Shown here one piece after another: positions 45,099 to 55,818 of a stretch of 64,000 bases of DNA. Each line of letters begins with the position of its first letter. Position 1 is the first letter of the stretch. The translations under genes were made by a program, and so were the position numbers. The notes under the pieces were generated by a model. It did no database searches. It had not been told where the DNA came from and worked only from the letters and a program-made list of their open reading frames with translations. The stretch lies in assembly GCA_002778195.1 (NCBI GenBank), contig PCDI01000002.1, positions 4,374,003-4,438,002 of the forward strand, given 5' to 3'. Source of the stretch: Raffaelea ambrosiae. Lineage: Eukaryota; Ascomycota; Sordariomycetes; Ophiostomatales; Ophiostomataceae.

Positions 45099-45811
45099 TG
45101 CGAAACAGAATGTTGACAAGGAAAGACTATGTTGGGGGGAAAAAAATGGTCGATCGAAGAGAAAATAGTCGTCGAAGTTGAAAGAGACTGGGCACACAAC
45201 AGACCAGCCGTGCGAGCAACGAATTCAAGGAATGGATGACAACAAGGATCAACCTGTCTTGTCGAGAGTCGCGTTTAAAAGTAGTTGTCGTCGAGATACC
45301 GGCCGTGTACACACAAGAGTTGATTGTTCAGTTCATCGTTCGATCTCTCTTTCTGAATGTCGTCGGTCTCGTTGAAAGTCGATTAACAAAGGAGTAATGA
45401 CGAGCTTTGTTGTTGATAAAAAATAATAATAAAATAAAGAGTGTGTAGTAACCAGACACAAGAAGAAGAGAATGGGGAAACGAAACAGAAGAGTTGTGCA
45501 AGGAACGACAGCAACAACTCCCCTTCAGATCACGATCACGATAGTAGAAAAAAAAAACGCACAATACTAGAGAAGGGTAAGAAAACAAGAAAACAAGAAA
45601 ACAGGGAAAACGAAAAGGAGGGCAAAAGGGAAAGTAAGCAGAGAAATGAGAACCAAGAAACGGGAGGGAAAGGGTAAGGGTAAGGTGGCAATGATGGACA
45701 GAAAGAAGCTTCTGCAGGACCTCCAACTACGGACCACACTCAAACAGAAAGTTGAACCGACTCTGGGTCTCCAGTCTCCATTGGCATTATTGTCAAAAAA
45801 AGATGGTCCAG

Positions 45812-45835
45812 ACCCGTCACAAGTTTGTGACGGGT
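45812..45835. repeat. Perfect inverted repeat, 11-base arms
   Basis: Arms ACCCGTCACAA and TTGTGACGGGT separated by only GT. Outside the arms a second short complement (AGACCC / GGGTCT) is offset by two bases. This could be a protein-binding palindrome, a cruciform, or an end of a small inverted-repeat element. Confidence 0.85.
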
Positions 45836-46090
45836 GGGTCTGACTGGGCATCTTGAGGCTCTGAACGTCACTAGAGGGCGCAGGGGGTATTCCTCTACGC
45901 CCATATACTGATAGCTAAGCAACATGCCCCCAGCCCGATAGAGTATCCCAGTCGTCACCAAGGGCACGTACAATGTAAACTGTCTTTGCAGTATTTACAA
46001 TACTTCCCTGCTGTCTCTGCTGCCATGGATGGGTTTGTCCAGAGATATCTTGTCGATGGGGCTACAGGAGAAGCAAGGCGGAGGCTAAGG

Positions 46091-46140
46091 GGCCAGCCAA
46101 GGCCAACCAGGGCCAGCCAGGGCCAGTCATGGGTCAGTCG
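46091..46140. repeat. Decamer tandem repeat (GGCCAGCCAG type)
   Basis: Five consecutive 10-base units, the first four beginning GGCCA and the fifth degenerate (GGGTCAGTCG). The period is not a multiple of three, so it is not a coding repeat. Confidence 0.75.
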
Positions 46141-47609
46141 TGGGCCAAAAGGGGGCGAGACTGGCCATGCGAGAATGTAGACAGGCCCAGTGAAGGTCGC
46201 AATGGGGGTGTAGGGTAACATGAGAACAGGAGAAAAAGAAAAGAAAAAGAATGGCATTGCGGGAATGAGACAGCTGCAGAGCAGGGGAGACGGTGGCTGC
46301 CATCCTGGAACGACGTGAGACGGGGGGCGTGACTGAAAGCGTTTTAGATTTGCGGCTCTGTGGCCGGGCCGGAGTTACAGCTTGCTGCGGAATAGGCAGT
46401 AGTGGCCTGTTGATCTGGAGAGCGGGACCCACTGCACATGGTTCTCGCCAAGAGCGTTAGCCGTGCCTTCCTCACTTGTCGACCACCCTGACCAAGACAA
46501 AACAACATTAACATTGGCAAAAAAAAACGAATGGACGCGCTCAAGCATCGTCGCAGAAGGGCGGTTGTGCCAGAGCACAATTGCCAACACTGTCTTGCGT
46601 CGCAGGCTGAGGGCAATCTGAACTGATTGGACAAAGGGTTGACACTCGGGAAATAGGGTTAAATGTCCCTGTAGCGCTATTTGCCCGCCCCAGATTGCCG
46701 TGCATTAGCTGCAGCGTTCAAAATAAAAAAATGACAGGCTTTGCTCAGACTGGCCTTCATCGATAGGCGAGATGCGAGAAGAACACGCAGAGACAAAGAG
46801 AGAGAGAAAGAGAGAGAGAGACGACCAGAAAACCATCCTGGTCCAGCAAGGGGGACAAAAGTCCCTGGGCTCCCAAACAGCTGGGCACCCTGGGCACCTC
46901 CTTTTTCACACTTTCCAAACTTTATTATTATGGCCGTCATTATGGGTCGCCCAGCCCCTACTTCTGCAAGTCTATGGCGCCAGCCAAAAAAGCCAAGTCC
47001 GAATAAAGATTGGGTCCCGCAGCCCAAAGCCGGCCTGGGGCGGGCCATCTGGGACATTGCGGCGTCGCATCTGTCAGATATAGCTGGTCTGTGACCATCA
47101 CCGCCAAAAAAAGCGACCATAGCCATTTACCAACGCTACCATGAAGCATCAATGCCCTGTCTGTTGATTTTGATTTTCGCATGTGCAGTAGATTCCTAGT
47201 GCAAAAGATTCCTAGTGCAAAAGATTTCTAGCGATGCTGTGATTCGAGTCTTGCTCACGTTTCTCCAAAATAGTACATGGTTGGCGGTTTCTCTATGTGC
47301 CTTTGAGACTGGCAGTGTTTTTTTTGTTTGTTGTTTTGGGCTTGGCTTGGCTGACTTGGCCCAACATCTCCGGATTGATGCTTTCCTAGGCACACGGGCG
47401 TCCTGTCTCTTTCAACCTCGGACGTTTTTGGGGAGAGGGGTCTTCCCTTTTGTTTTGTCTGCCGTCTGCTGCTGGATCGTTTTATCTTTTCAGCGGTTCG
47501 TTTCTCCGCTTTCTGGATACACATCCACTTTTGGTGATGCCAACACGCCGACAACTACGAATCAGGGTAGTATCCATCATTTGTCAACCCTCACGGCAAC
47601 GTCATCACT

Positions 47610-48872
47610 ATGGTCTACCCATTGGATGCTTACAACTTGGCCATAACGGCCATCATCACGGCGTGTTACCAACTCGTCTTCTTCGTGCTGGCGTACGTCT
47701 TTCAGTTTGATAAGTTGACGGGTAAGTGGAGACCATGTGGGAACCACAAGGTGGCAGCCCTATGACAACTCCTGCGCGCACACCCAAGACACAAAACAGC
47801 TGACTGCGACTTCTGCCAGACTTTGCCGGAGGCACCAACTTCATCGTGTTGACCGTCGTCACGCTCGTCCTCCGAAACAGGCCGGAAACGTACAGCTCTT
47901 CCGCACTGCAATATGAGCCACTTTTCCCCCGACAGATTGTCGCCAGCGTGTGCCTGCTCGTGTGGGCCGCTCGCCTCACGGCGTTCCTCTTCTACCGCGT
48001 GCTCGTAACCGGCCGGGATGAGCGCTTCGACAACACGCGGAACCGCTTTTTCCCCTTCTTGGGCTTCTTTGTGGGCCAGATGTGCTGGGTCTGGACGGTC
48101 TCCATGCCGGTGAGCGTGATCAATTCCGAAGGAGCGCTCCGTTGGGCGCCATACCAGCACGGCTTTGGCACAGCCCGCGACATTGTGGGCGTCGTCATGT
48201 TTGCCGTCGGGTTTCTGTGCGAAACAGTGGCCGACGCGCAGAAATTCATGTTCCGGCTGGTCCACCGGCAGAACAAGCTGGCGTTTTGCCATACGGGGCT
48301 CTTTGCCATTTCGCGGCATCCCAACTACTTTGGAGAGATTCTGCTACAGTTCGGTAAGGGTTTTTTTTTTTTTAATTCAAAGAAAAAAAAAAGAACACAA
48401 TGACTATGACCGCGTTCTCCCGCTGATCCTCCTCTTGCCAGGCATCTGGCTGATTGTCTCGTCGGCAGCTGGCGACAAGCAGGTCCGCTGGCACAGCGCG
48501 TTTGGAAGAGCCACGTACGCCTCTGTCACCGGCGCCATCTTCACCGCCGTATGCCTGCTGTTTGCCTCTGGTATGAATCTGTCTGAGCGGCCTGGGGCCG
48601 TCAAGCGGTACGTGGCTGCCCATGGATCGGATGCGGCGCCCGAAGATCGCGAGACTTGGCAGGCCTACCAGCGCTGGCTGCAGCGAACGAGCATCCTCAT
48701 TCCCCTGCCGCCGGTGGTCTACGCCCATGTGCCCACCATAGTTAAGCGCACTCTCCTGTTCGAGTACCCGCTGTATGTCTTCAACCCAGACAAGCACGCC
48801 GCTGTGGCCAAGGAATCGTCCCCGAAAAAGTCGACACATTCACAGACATCGGACGAGTCCAACGAGGCCTGA
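47610..48872 (+). CDS. DUF1295 (steroid 5-alpha-reductase-like) membrane protein
   Basis: Three exons (47610 to about 47721, about 47820-48354, about 48442-48872) encode about 360 residues. It starts MVYPLDAYNLAIT with a membrane helix. The conserved C-terminal region contains the DUF1295 signature HTGLFAISRHPNYFGEILLQFG, interrupted by intron 2, preceded by a helix with ADAQKF. Six or more hydrophobic segments are present. The family is related to steroid 5-alpha-reductases and isoprenylcysteine methyltransferases, but members of this fungal group have no settled substrate. The hydrophilic C-terminal 50 residues (NPDKHAAVAKESSPKKS) are probably cytosolic. Intron 2 begins with a T13 run flanked by A-rich DNA. 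Confidence 0.88.
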
Positions 48873-50041
48873 ACCGGGTTCTGACCATCACCAATATACG
48901 ACAATGGCATCTGCTGATCAGCATAATGAAGATGTCCTTGCCTCAATGCTGGCCGTATTTAGTTTGTTGCAATGACGTCTTTAATGGCACCTTATCATTC
49001 AGTTGCTGTCTTGTCTAGTTGCCCTGTCTTTGCATGTCTTTTTTATTTTAACTTTTTTGTTCATATGCTGCTTGGTTACGTCTCGGTAATGATAATGAAA
49101 GCAAGGCCGATGGATTATCTATCCAGCACGACCACATAGTAGACCCTGGTATCGCGGCCTGATCTCAAGCCGTTGGTGAAAGACGGCGCGAGGATCAGTA
49201 TGCCCCGCATGGCCTCTCCTGGCGATCAGCCGACTCTCGCCAGTTGCTTTTGTCAGCGACTCAGCCCCTGTCCGTCTGGCGTGGCTGGTGAATTTCACAG
49301 TCAAAAAAAAACTGCCAAGACTATTCCACTTAAGAGAGCAGGTGACCGCGCGACAGGTTGGCGCCTGGCCTCTGCACATCACCCCCTCCTTCCTCTTTCC
49401 CTCTTGTGGCGCTTTTCGAGCTTCGCGCCAGTCATTCATCGCGTTGTTTTCTTTACTTGATTATCGACCTGCCTTCGAAACCGCAACGGAGAGTACGGAG
49501 AGTTCAGAGAGCGGGGGGAAAAAAAAGTTGAACCGTGCGCCAGAAAAGACAAGGAGACGCGAATGAGTCACGGATGACTCTTTAAAAAGCCATCCACAGG
49601 AGATGCAGTTTTTGACCATATCGCCGATTCTGTGTCCATTGGATTTTAACCCGCCACGTCATTTCTTCAGGCACCAGGCACACCAGAGCTTCTGACTGGA
49701 CAGTTCCATGTTTGCATTTTGCCACCTGCATCGTGGAGTTCATGAGATTGCCAGATTCACGAGATCGTCACATTTGACGGCCTCAACTTGGCCAGAGCAG
49801 ATTGTCTCCAACATATGATCTCCAACAGCTTGAGTCTAATTTCATGCACGGCAGCCTTCAGCTTTTCAGCTTGACAGCCTCATAGCTCGACGCCCAACAG
49901 CTTGATTGCTTAACGGCTTTCCCCTGCAGTCAGCTCCGTTGATTTGTGATAGCCGTCACAACCCCCCGCGAGCCACGGCCAACAAGAGCCATAGTTGCCC
50001 CATCGTTCCCCAGAGCACCGGAACCATCCGTCCAGCCCGCC
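48873..50041. other. Intergenic region
   Basis: 1.2 kb between tandem genes. 49820-49910 contains four loose copies of CAGCTTGA. No gene seen; short frames there are not protein-like. Confidence 0.5.
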
Positions 50042-50793
50042 ATGGACGCCCGCTGCCAGTGCGGCGCTGTCGCCTTCAAGACGCCCCTGCCAAAACCGCT
50101 GGCCCTCTACATCTGCCACTGCAGCGTTTGTCGCCACCAAACCAGCTCTGCCTTTGGTACCAACGCCATCTTTCCGCGCTTTCCACTGCCGGATGCTGAG
50201 CTGCTGAGCTGTTATACGTGTGTTTGGGTTTGAGATTTTGTTTTGTGTACCTAGGAAGAAGCCCGTCAAATTAACACGTTGTCCCTCCCACAGGCGCCCT
50301 ACCACGTCAGGCAACACCCTTTATTGGTGGGTTTTTCATCTACTTACCAAGTCAGTTCGTACCAATGGTTCTCAAAGCACTGACTGACACCGTACTCTGC
50401 TCAGTTACTTTTGCAAAAGCTGCGGCACCCGCCTCATCCATACAACCCCGGTAAGATAACACGTCTTCTTCCGTTGCGGGTCGCAAATTTGTTTTCTTTC
50501 TTTCTTTCTTTATTTCAATTACCTAACGGCCACTTCCCCAGGGCAAAAATGTCGTCGCTGTAAAAGGCGGCTGCATCGAAGGCCTCGATTGGAACTCCGC
50601 TGTCCATATCTGGACCAAGACCGCCATGGTGCCCATTCCCGAGGACTGCGAAAGCCATCCCGAAGACCCCCCATCAACCGGCTACGGGTCGACCTCTCAG
50701 GACCTGGACCAACCAAGCGATATGGATCAGCCGGGCGATTTGGTCAACAACGGCAGAAGTTCGGTGATGCAAGACCTACAACACGGCAGCTGA
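50042..50793 (+). CDS. GFA/CENP-V domain protein (glutathione-dependent formaldehyde-activating-like)
   Basis: Four exons with three short introns (donors GTGTGT near 50218, GTGGGT near 50329, GTAAGA near 50452) encode about 160 residues. Zinc-ligand motifs are in order: MDARCQCGAV, ICHCSVCRHQTSSAFG, then after two introns YFCKSCGTRL, and GLDWNSAVHIWTK. These are the hallmark cysteines of the GFA fold. The original member binds S-hydroxymethylglutathione; most fungal paralogues have no proven reaction. The C-terminal 50 residues are acidic and Pro/Ser/Asp-rich (PEDPPSTGYGSTSQD) and not part of the fold. A (TTTC)n run (about 50496-50511) lies in the last intron. Confidence 0.85.
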
Positions 50794-51198
50794 ACGGGAA
50801 ACTGGCAAGAATACTGAACGAGGGGTGGTCTATGAGCCGTGGAAAATTACGACAGAATCGATCAAATATGCCAGACAGGGGTTGTGTATCTTACTTTCTA
50901 GCATGGTGTTGCGTGGGAATAAAGTGAGGTCGATTGCCTCTGTGTTTGCTTGCGTGAATGGCTAACTAACTACTTCATACATAAAGAGACATACCAAAAG
51001 GATAACGAAAAATGAAAACCAAAGAACAAAGAACAAAGAACAAACAAACGCCTTTACGCCAGAACTGACGGGAACTGTACCCTTGACTTAAAACCCAATC
51101 TGGAGCATGCCATTCCTTGACACATATATACTTCAATTGATTCATTCTTCTTGTGAAATTTCCCTGTGACAGCACAACCCACAACATGACGCCTGGTC
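50794..51198. other. Convergent 3' region
   Basis: 405-base convergent spacer with a repeated AAAGAAC unit near 51020-51045. No gene seen. Confidence 0.6.
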
Positions 51199-52818
51199 TC
51201 ATACCAGATCATATTCACCCCGACTGCGCTCCTTGCTGCCATTGCCCTCCATGATCGACGACGACGACGACGACGGCACAGAGGCCGACAATGTAGAGGC
51301 CGACGACGATGGCGCCGAAGAGGAGGCATCTTCAACACACGCCATCTCCAGCGTCCGCCCAAACTTGACAATCGGCGCGTCCACAAACCGCCAAAACAGA
51401 TCTGAAATCCACACTATGATCGGCCCCAGAATCAGCACGCCGACAAACCACGTCATCACCCGCTGCAGCGGCGTCTCCACGCCAATCATCCCCTTCACGC
51501 CCGAGCCGGGGTTGCCCGGAGAGTAGTCTCCGTTCTCGGGCGAGCCCCGGGGACCCTCCCGCGGCCACCCCAGCACCCGATCCTGGAAGTAGTCCAGCCC
51601 CGGGCCGTGCATGATGTAAATCGCGTAGCTGATGCGTCCGCAGTACTGTGCCACGCCGCTTTCAAAGACGCGCCGGAGGGTGTCGACCTCGCCGACCGAC
51701 CAGACGGTAAAAATGGCCGCGATGCCGAACCAGAACTTTTGCGGGGCTCGGTCTTCGTTGAGAAACGGCGTCGGCGTCTTGGCCAGCAGGTAGCGGATGC
51801 CCCAGGTCTGGTCGGCGTGGTCGTTGGGCCAGCCATCGACGTAGAGGGCAGTCACCAAGATGGCCCCGTGGAAGAGAATCTTGATTGCCTTTTTGACGCG
51901 GTGGCCGCGGGGCGACGAAAACGCGTCCCATCGTCCCAGGCTGCTGCCGCCGCCACCACTGCCCAGCCCCGTGCTGCTTCCTAGATGCAGAACGCCGCGG
52001 GAGAGCCGCAGGGACTGGAGGACGTGGACCTCGGCCAGGAACAGGCCGGCCAAGAACTCGAAGCCAGCCCATTTGCCGGAACACATGCAGTAGACGATCA
52101 GCAGGACGGTCGCCGCCTGCCGCAGCAGTGTCCGCAGCCGCGACAGGGCCAGGATTGCCAAGAAGAGCAGCATGGAGTGGGCAAACTCGATGGGGATTGT
52201 CCACAGGTGGATGTCGTAGCTCGGCATCAGATCCTGGTCCCAAGCCCACGGCCAGCTGATGCTGTGGAAAAAGACATTCTTCCAATTGCGCAGCTGCACG
52301 TAGACAGACTCGGCCGGCTGGTACAAGAACCCGCTCTGGGCGAGGGCGGCGATGCCCAGTGTCGAGGCTGCGCAGGGCATAAACAGGCGGATGGGTCGGC
52401 GGAAGGTGGACGACGCCAGCGCAGAGAAACAGCGTTCCGGGTCGCCGGCATGGAGCATTTTGAGCGGCTTGTAGGACAGGACGAAGCCCGAGATGACAAA
52501 GAAGATGTGGACCATTGGACGGCCAGAGTAGACCAGACGGAGAAAGGGAAGCTGTATGAAGGCGGAAGCTTCATTCTCGTTGAAGCCGTACGTGGGTGTG
52601 AAGTAGCCGTGGCGAAGCTCGGTGTAGTGGCAGAAGAAGACGATGAACGAGGCGACTCCGCGGAGGCCGTCGAGGTACGAAGTCGGATGGAGTTTCCATG
52701 ATGACCGGAGAGACGGCCAGATCCAGTCGGCGACAAAGCTTGGCAGCAGCGTCCGCAGCATGGCGCCGGCATAGGCGCCGGTCCAGGGTTTGCGCATGCC
52801 CGGTGAAGGGGAACGCAT
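51199..52818 (-). CDS. Membrane acyltransferase family 3 protein
   Basis: Single exon, 539 residues, ATG at 52818. The N-terminal motif LDGLRGVASFIVFFCHY is the acyltransferase-3 signature with its active-site His, followed by PMVHIFFVISGFVLSY. About ten hydrophobic helices follow, including YAIYIMHGPGLDYFQD near the C-terminal third and a last helix GVLILGPIIVWISDLFWRFVDAP. The C-terminal tail is Ser-rich then acidic. Such proteins O-acylate carbohydrates, polyketides or lipids at membranes using acyl-CoA; fungal members occur both in secondary-metabolite loci and alone. No cluster partner is adjacent, so the substrate is unknown. Confidence 0.92.
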   Translation of the reverse strand: MRSPSPGMRKPWTGAYAGAMLRTLLPSFVADWIWPSLRSSWKLHPTSYLDGLRGVASFIVFFCHYTELRHGYFTPTYGFNENEASAFIQLPFLRLVYSGRPMVHIFFVISGFVLSYKPLKMLHAGDPERCFSALASSTFRRPIRLFMPCAASTLGIAALAQSGFLYQPAESVYVQLRNWKNVFFHSISWPWAWDQDLMPSYDIHLWTIPIEFAHSMLLFLAILALSRLRTLLRQAATVLLIVYCMCSGKWAGFEFLAGLFLAEVHVLQSLRLSRGVLHLGSSTGLGSGGGGSSLGRWDAFSSPRGHRVKKAIKILFHGAILVTALYVDGWPNDHADQTWGIRYLLAKTPTPFLNEDRAPQKFWFGIAAIFTVWSVGEVDTLRRVFESGVAQYCGRISYAIYIMHGPGLDYFQDRVLGWPREGPRGSPENGDYSPGNPGSGVKGMIGVETPLQRVMTWFVGVLILGPIIVWISDLFWRFVDAPIVKFGRTLEMACVEDASSSAPSSSASTLSASVPSSSSSSIMEGNGSKERSRGEYDLV

Positions 52819-55115
52819 TGACGAAAGGGAGGATTCAAGTCGAAGACGATTTCGTTAAGTCAGAGCTGAAATCAACGAACTGAAGAGATACTGACAGGTT
52901 GAAAGGGGAGAAGGGAAACAAGAAGAAGAAGAGAAAACAGAAGTCGAGAGTAAGAGTTAAAAGATGATGAACAGCCAAGGACAGTGTGGTTCCTCCAGTC
53001 TGCCACACAAGGGGTATCACTGTAGCAAAGGATGGACTGTCACGGCAAGCTGTCAGTCAATTGGCTCGTATTTCTTGCTTTCGCGTTATTGTGATAGCCT
53101 TGCCCCGGTGTTGCTCGAGCAGGTGTAATGCACGTTCGAGCGGGGACACAGTGAAATAACAGTGGGCGGTGGTCGAATAGGCAGTGTTGTTTGATCCCGT
53201 AGATCGAAAGTGTGCAACAGGTATATTCTGACGCAGAGTGTCACAAAACGGAGAGGAGGGCAAGGCGTGCCGATATAAGAAAACCGGAGACGGAGGGAAA
53301 CAGAAAGAGAGAAGTAAGCACATAGAGGAACACGAAGGAGAATGCTATATATTTACAAAGAACTACCAGACTAGACAAGGGGAAAGAAAAGGCCAAAATA
53401 AATAACGAAAGCAATGGTGTAAGCGACTGGCTCGAGACGACGAAGGCGACTGGGAAAAGAAGTATTACGGCACAGCTGAGATCAGACAGCGTCCCAGCGC
53501 TGCAGCTAGCTGGTGCTCGAACAACGGGACAGGATCAAAGCAGAAGAGGAGGATGCCAGAAATGAAATACACGCCAGCAACAAGAACAAAGTGAAAGACA
53601 GAAAAAAAAAAGCTGGAGAATAAGCTGCAGAAACTTGAAAGGGGGGGGGGAGGGGTGTAAGGTGGAAGGGTGTAAGAGTGACCAGAAAGGGAAATACAAG
53701 AATTGGTTGGGTGGACAAGCAGCCAAACTCTCTGTTGCCGCCCGCACGGTGGCTGCCACGGCTCGCACACGGCCGTCTGGTTTGCGCAAGGAACACTGAA
53801 GGAAGGCGCACAGAGTCACCGTGGGGGGCCCGGTCGCACCTTCCCCAACGTCATGGCGAAGCGACCGAAAGTGGCAATCGGGCAAGGCATGAGGGCTGCG
53901 GCACAGGCGACTTTGTAAGACCGCCCATTGGTTCTTGTGTTTTCCGTCAAAGAGCGCCGAACAGAGAATACCAAGGCTGCCCGCTCGAGCTCGAGCGCAC
54001 CTTCAATGCAGACCACGGTGCAGACAACGGTGCAGATATTTCGCCGGGCACGGCCAAGAAGGCAGGGGATTGTCACCGGGAAGGAGTGTGGCCCCATTGA
54101 AAATCCAGTTTGCCCCTTTTTTGCAAAACAAGGCTCTGGGGGACTTCGCATGCGACGGTTCGAATGGTGTGCTCGCTCTGGCCTGCCAGTTGGTGTATAC
54201 AGGATTGGCTGTGCTGTTTTACTTGTCTCTGGCATGTACTCGTACCTGCATACTCGTACAGTGCTGACGCTGGGGTCAGGGGGTGGTGGTGGGCTTCTCT
54301 TCCCTTGCTTTTCTGGCATGGACAGCTGCAGTTGGATAGCCGGCCCGTCCTGTTTCCTGTGTGAACTTTTTATGCTGTTGCTGCTTTGCCGTCTCGTCTT
54401 GTTCAATGTCTGGTCCAAAAAAACAAGAAAATAAGAAACAGGACGTCTTGCACAGCCCACTCCTCCGGCAGTTTTCTGGAACAGCGATCTGCAGATCAAA
54501 AAAAGCTTAGGCAGCTTATGTTATTCCGAGGACCAATCCTGTTGCATCGAGTAGGATCATAAAAAAACAGTCGATGCCTATCTTGTGAGATTGAGGATCT
54601 TGTATCAAGTGCCGTGTGTCTTTGTTCTGCTGTGTGCCTGAGGCGTGTCAACATCACGTACTTTCCGCGGACAGAATAGAAATCACACGTCTGGTCGGGT
54701 ACTCTATTTTTAATTGTCGCTCTATCGTGTGACGAGGCAACAGCCCGTCTCGGGAGCCATCAAACAAGTTGACGCCGAGGCAACGCGCGGCTCGATATGA
54801 ATTGCCCTTCTCCCACACGGCCCACTGAAGCTTGTCCTGGATTGTCTCTGGCCTGTTTTCTGTTTTCGCGGACTGCGACTTGCGAATTGCACATGGCACC
54901 GACCAGGGCCTTTTCAATTTGTCAATGTTATACGCTGCAAGACATCACTAGTGTATGCACAAAGCTGTACTGGTTTCTCGAGACTTGCACAACTAACATT
55001 GTGTTGTGCTGCCGTGACAAAGTGTTGCAGACCGAAAACTACGGGCAGCTACATACACGGTGATCTCTCCATTGGCGAGAGCTGCACGCTGTATCTTGTG
55101 GTGTGTTCTCGTTCA

Positions 55116-55129
55116 TACGAGTACTCGTA
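55116..55129. repeat. 14-base perfect palindrome TACGAGTACTCGTA
   Basis: Exact palindrome. Related incomplete copies lie at about 19819 and 41039, and its half TACTCGTAC occurs twice at 54237-54259, all in gene-free DNA. It may be a dispersed regulatory site or a transposon-end relic. Confidence 0.7.
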
Positions 55130-55477
55130 CTTCGTAACGAGTCAAGTTTCCCAGATGGCGATGAACTGTCGCAGCTACATAGAAAATTGACAAATTGACT
55201 AACTGTGGTCTGCCATTGCTTGGTCAGGCGACCGTACGACCCACGCAGCCTGCGCAGCATTTGATTCGCAGCGCGCCCACGCCGTCGGAATTCGCCGAGC
55301 CAGAACATAAGAAACTGGAAAAGATCACCGAAGACTGGTAGGAAGAATTCCATCACCGAGATTGACAATTTGTTTGCCTCCAATGACAGCGCCATTGGCA
55401 ATGCTTTCACCATATGTGATCACGTGCACATACACGTGCACAGACCGTTTATCGGGAGCACTAAAAAGAGAACACGA

Positions 55478-55505
55478 CGCGACTAAGCTTCGATTCTTAG
55501 TCGCG
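55478..55505. repeat. Perfect hairpin, 10-base stem
   Basis: Arms CGCGACTAAG and CTTAGTCGCG around an 8-base loop (CTTCGATT). It lies about 310 bases upstream of the MPDU1-like gene, in its upstream region. Confidence 0.85.
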
Positions 55506-55818
55506 ACTGAGTACGAGAGTAGCTTCCTTGGCGATCAGCTTCTTTTCCGGACCATTCTCGATCATATTCACAGGTGCGCCGTGTTGATGACTTTAGAGCC
55601 AAAAACTTGGATCACACAAGGTTCTTTTGTTTCCGGTCTACGAAACCGATAAGACGATCAATTCCTCCCGGGCATTCTCCGAAAGCCTCTACACCAACGG
55701 AAACCGCCGGTACTAAACCTAATATCTACGACATATCCACGACAACCCATCCACCTCCCTTGTCTCTTATTTCCTTCCACTCCTTCCGCCACCCCCCCCT
55801 CCCCCCCCAAAAAACACC

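Larger units (their letters stand above)
45099..47609. other. Gene-free 2.5 kb spacer with short repeats
   Basis: Divergent spacer. 45440-45690 is purine-rich; a perfect inverted repeat lies at 45812-45835; five tandem decamers lie at 46091-46140; a GA-rich stretch lies at 46792-46822; and a 16-base direct repeat (GATTCCTAGTGCAAAA) is present twice in tandem near 47190-47222. Open frames of up to 149 codons have no recognisable domain. The right 250 bases are T-rich leader DNA of the DUF1295 gene. Confidence 0.5.
52819..55818. other. Gene-free 3 kb spacer
   Basis: The longest gap in the window, between divergent starts. It holds purine-rich DNA (52900-52950, 53280-53340), a G10 run (53641-53650), two TACTCGTAC copies (54237-54259), a 14-base palindrome (55116-55129) and a hairpin (55478-55505). 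Open frames of up to 227 codons (minus 54499-53816) match nothing I recognise. A minus frame at 55413-55039 begins with a hydrophobic stretch (EFFLPVFGDLFQFLMFW) but has no family resemblance. The right 100 bases are C-rich leader DNA. Confidence 0.5.

Noticed and set aside
46677..47126. 149-codon minus frame between the secreted-protein and DUF1295 genes
   Set aside because: Includes a GA/CT dinucleotide run read as repeated Ser/Leu; no domain and no conserved wording.
54145..54175. GGTTCGAAT resembling a tRNA T-loop
   Set aside because: No acceptor, D-arm or anticodon stem can be paired at the right distances.
53816..54499. 227-codon minus frame in the 3 kb spacer
   Set aside because: No recognisable motif, rare-looking composition, no splice structure or coding bias like neighbouring genes.
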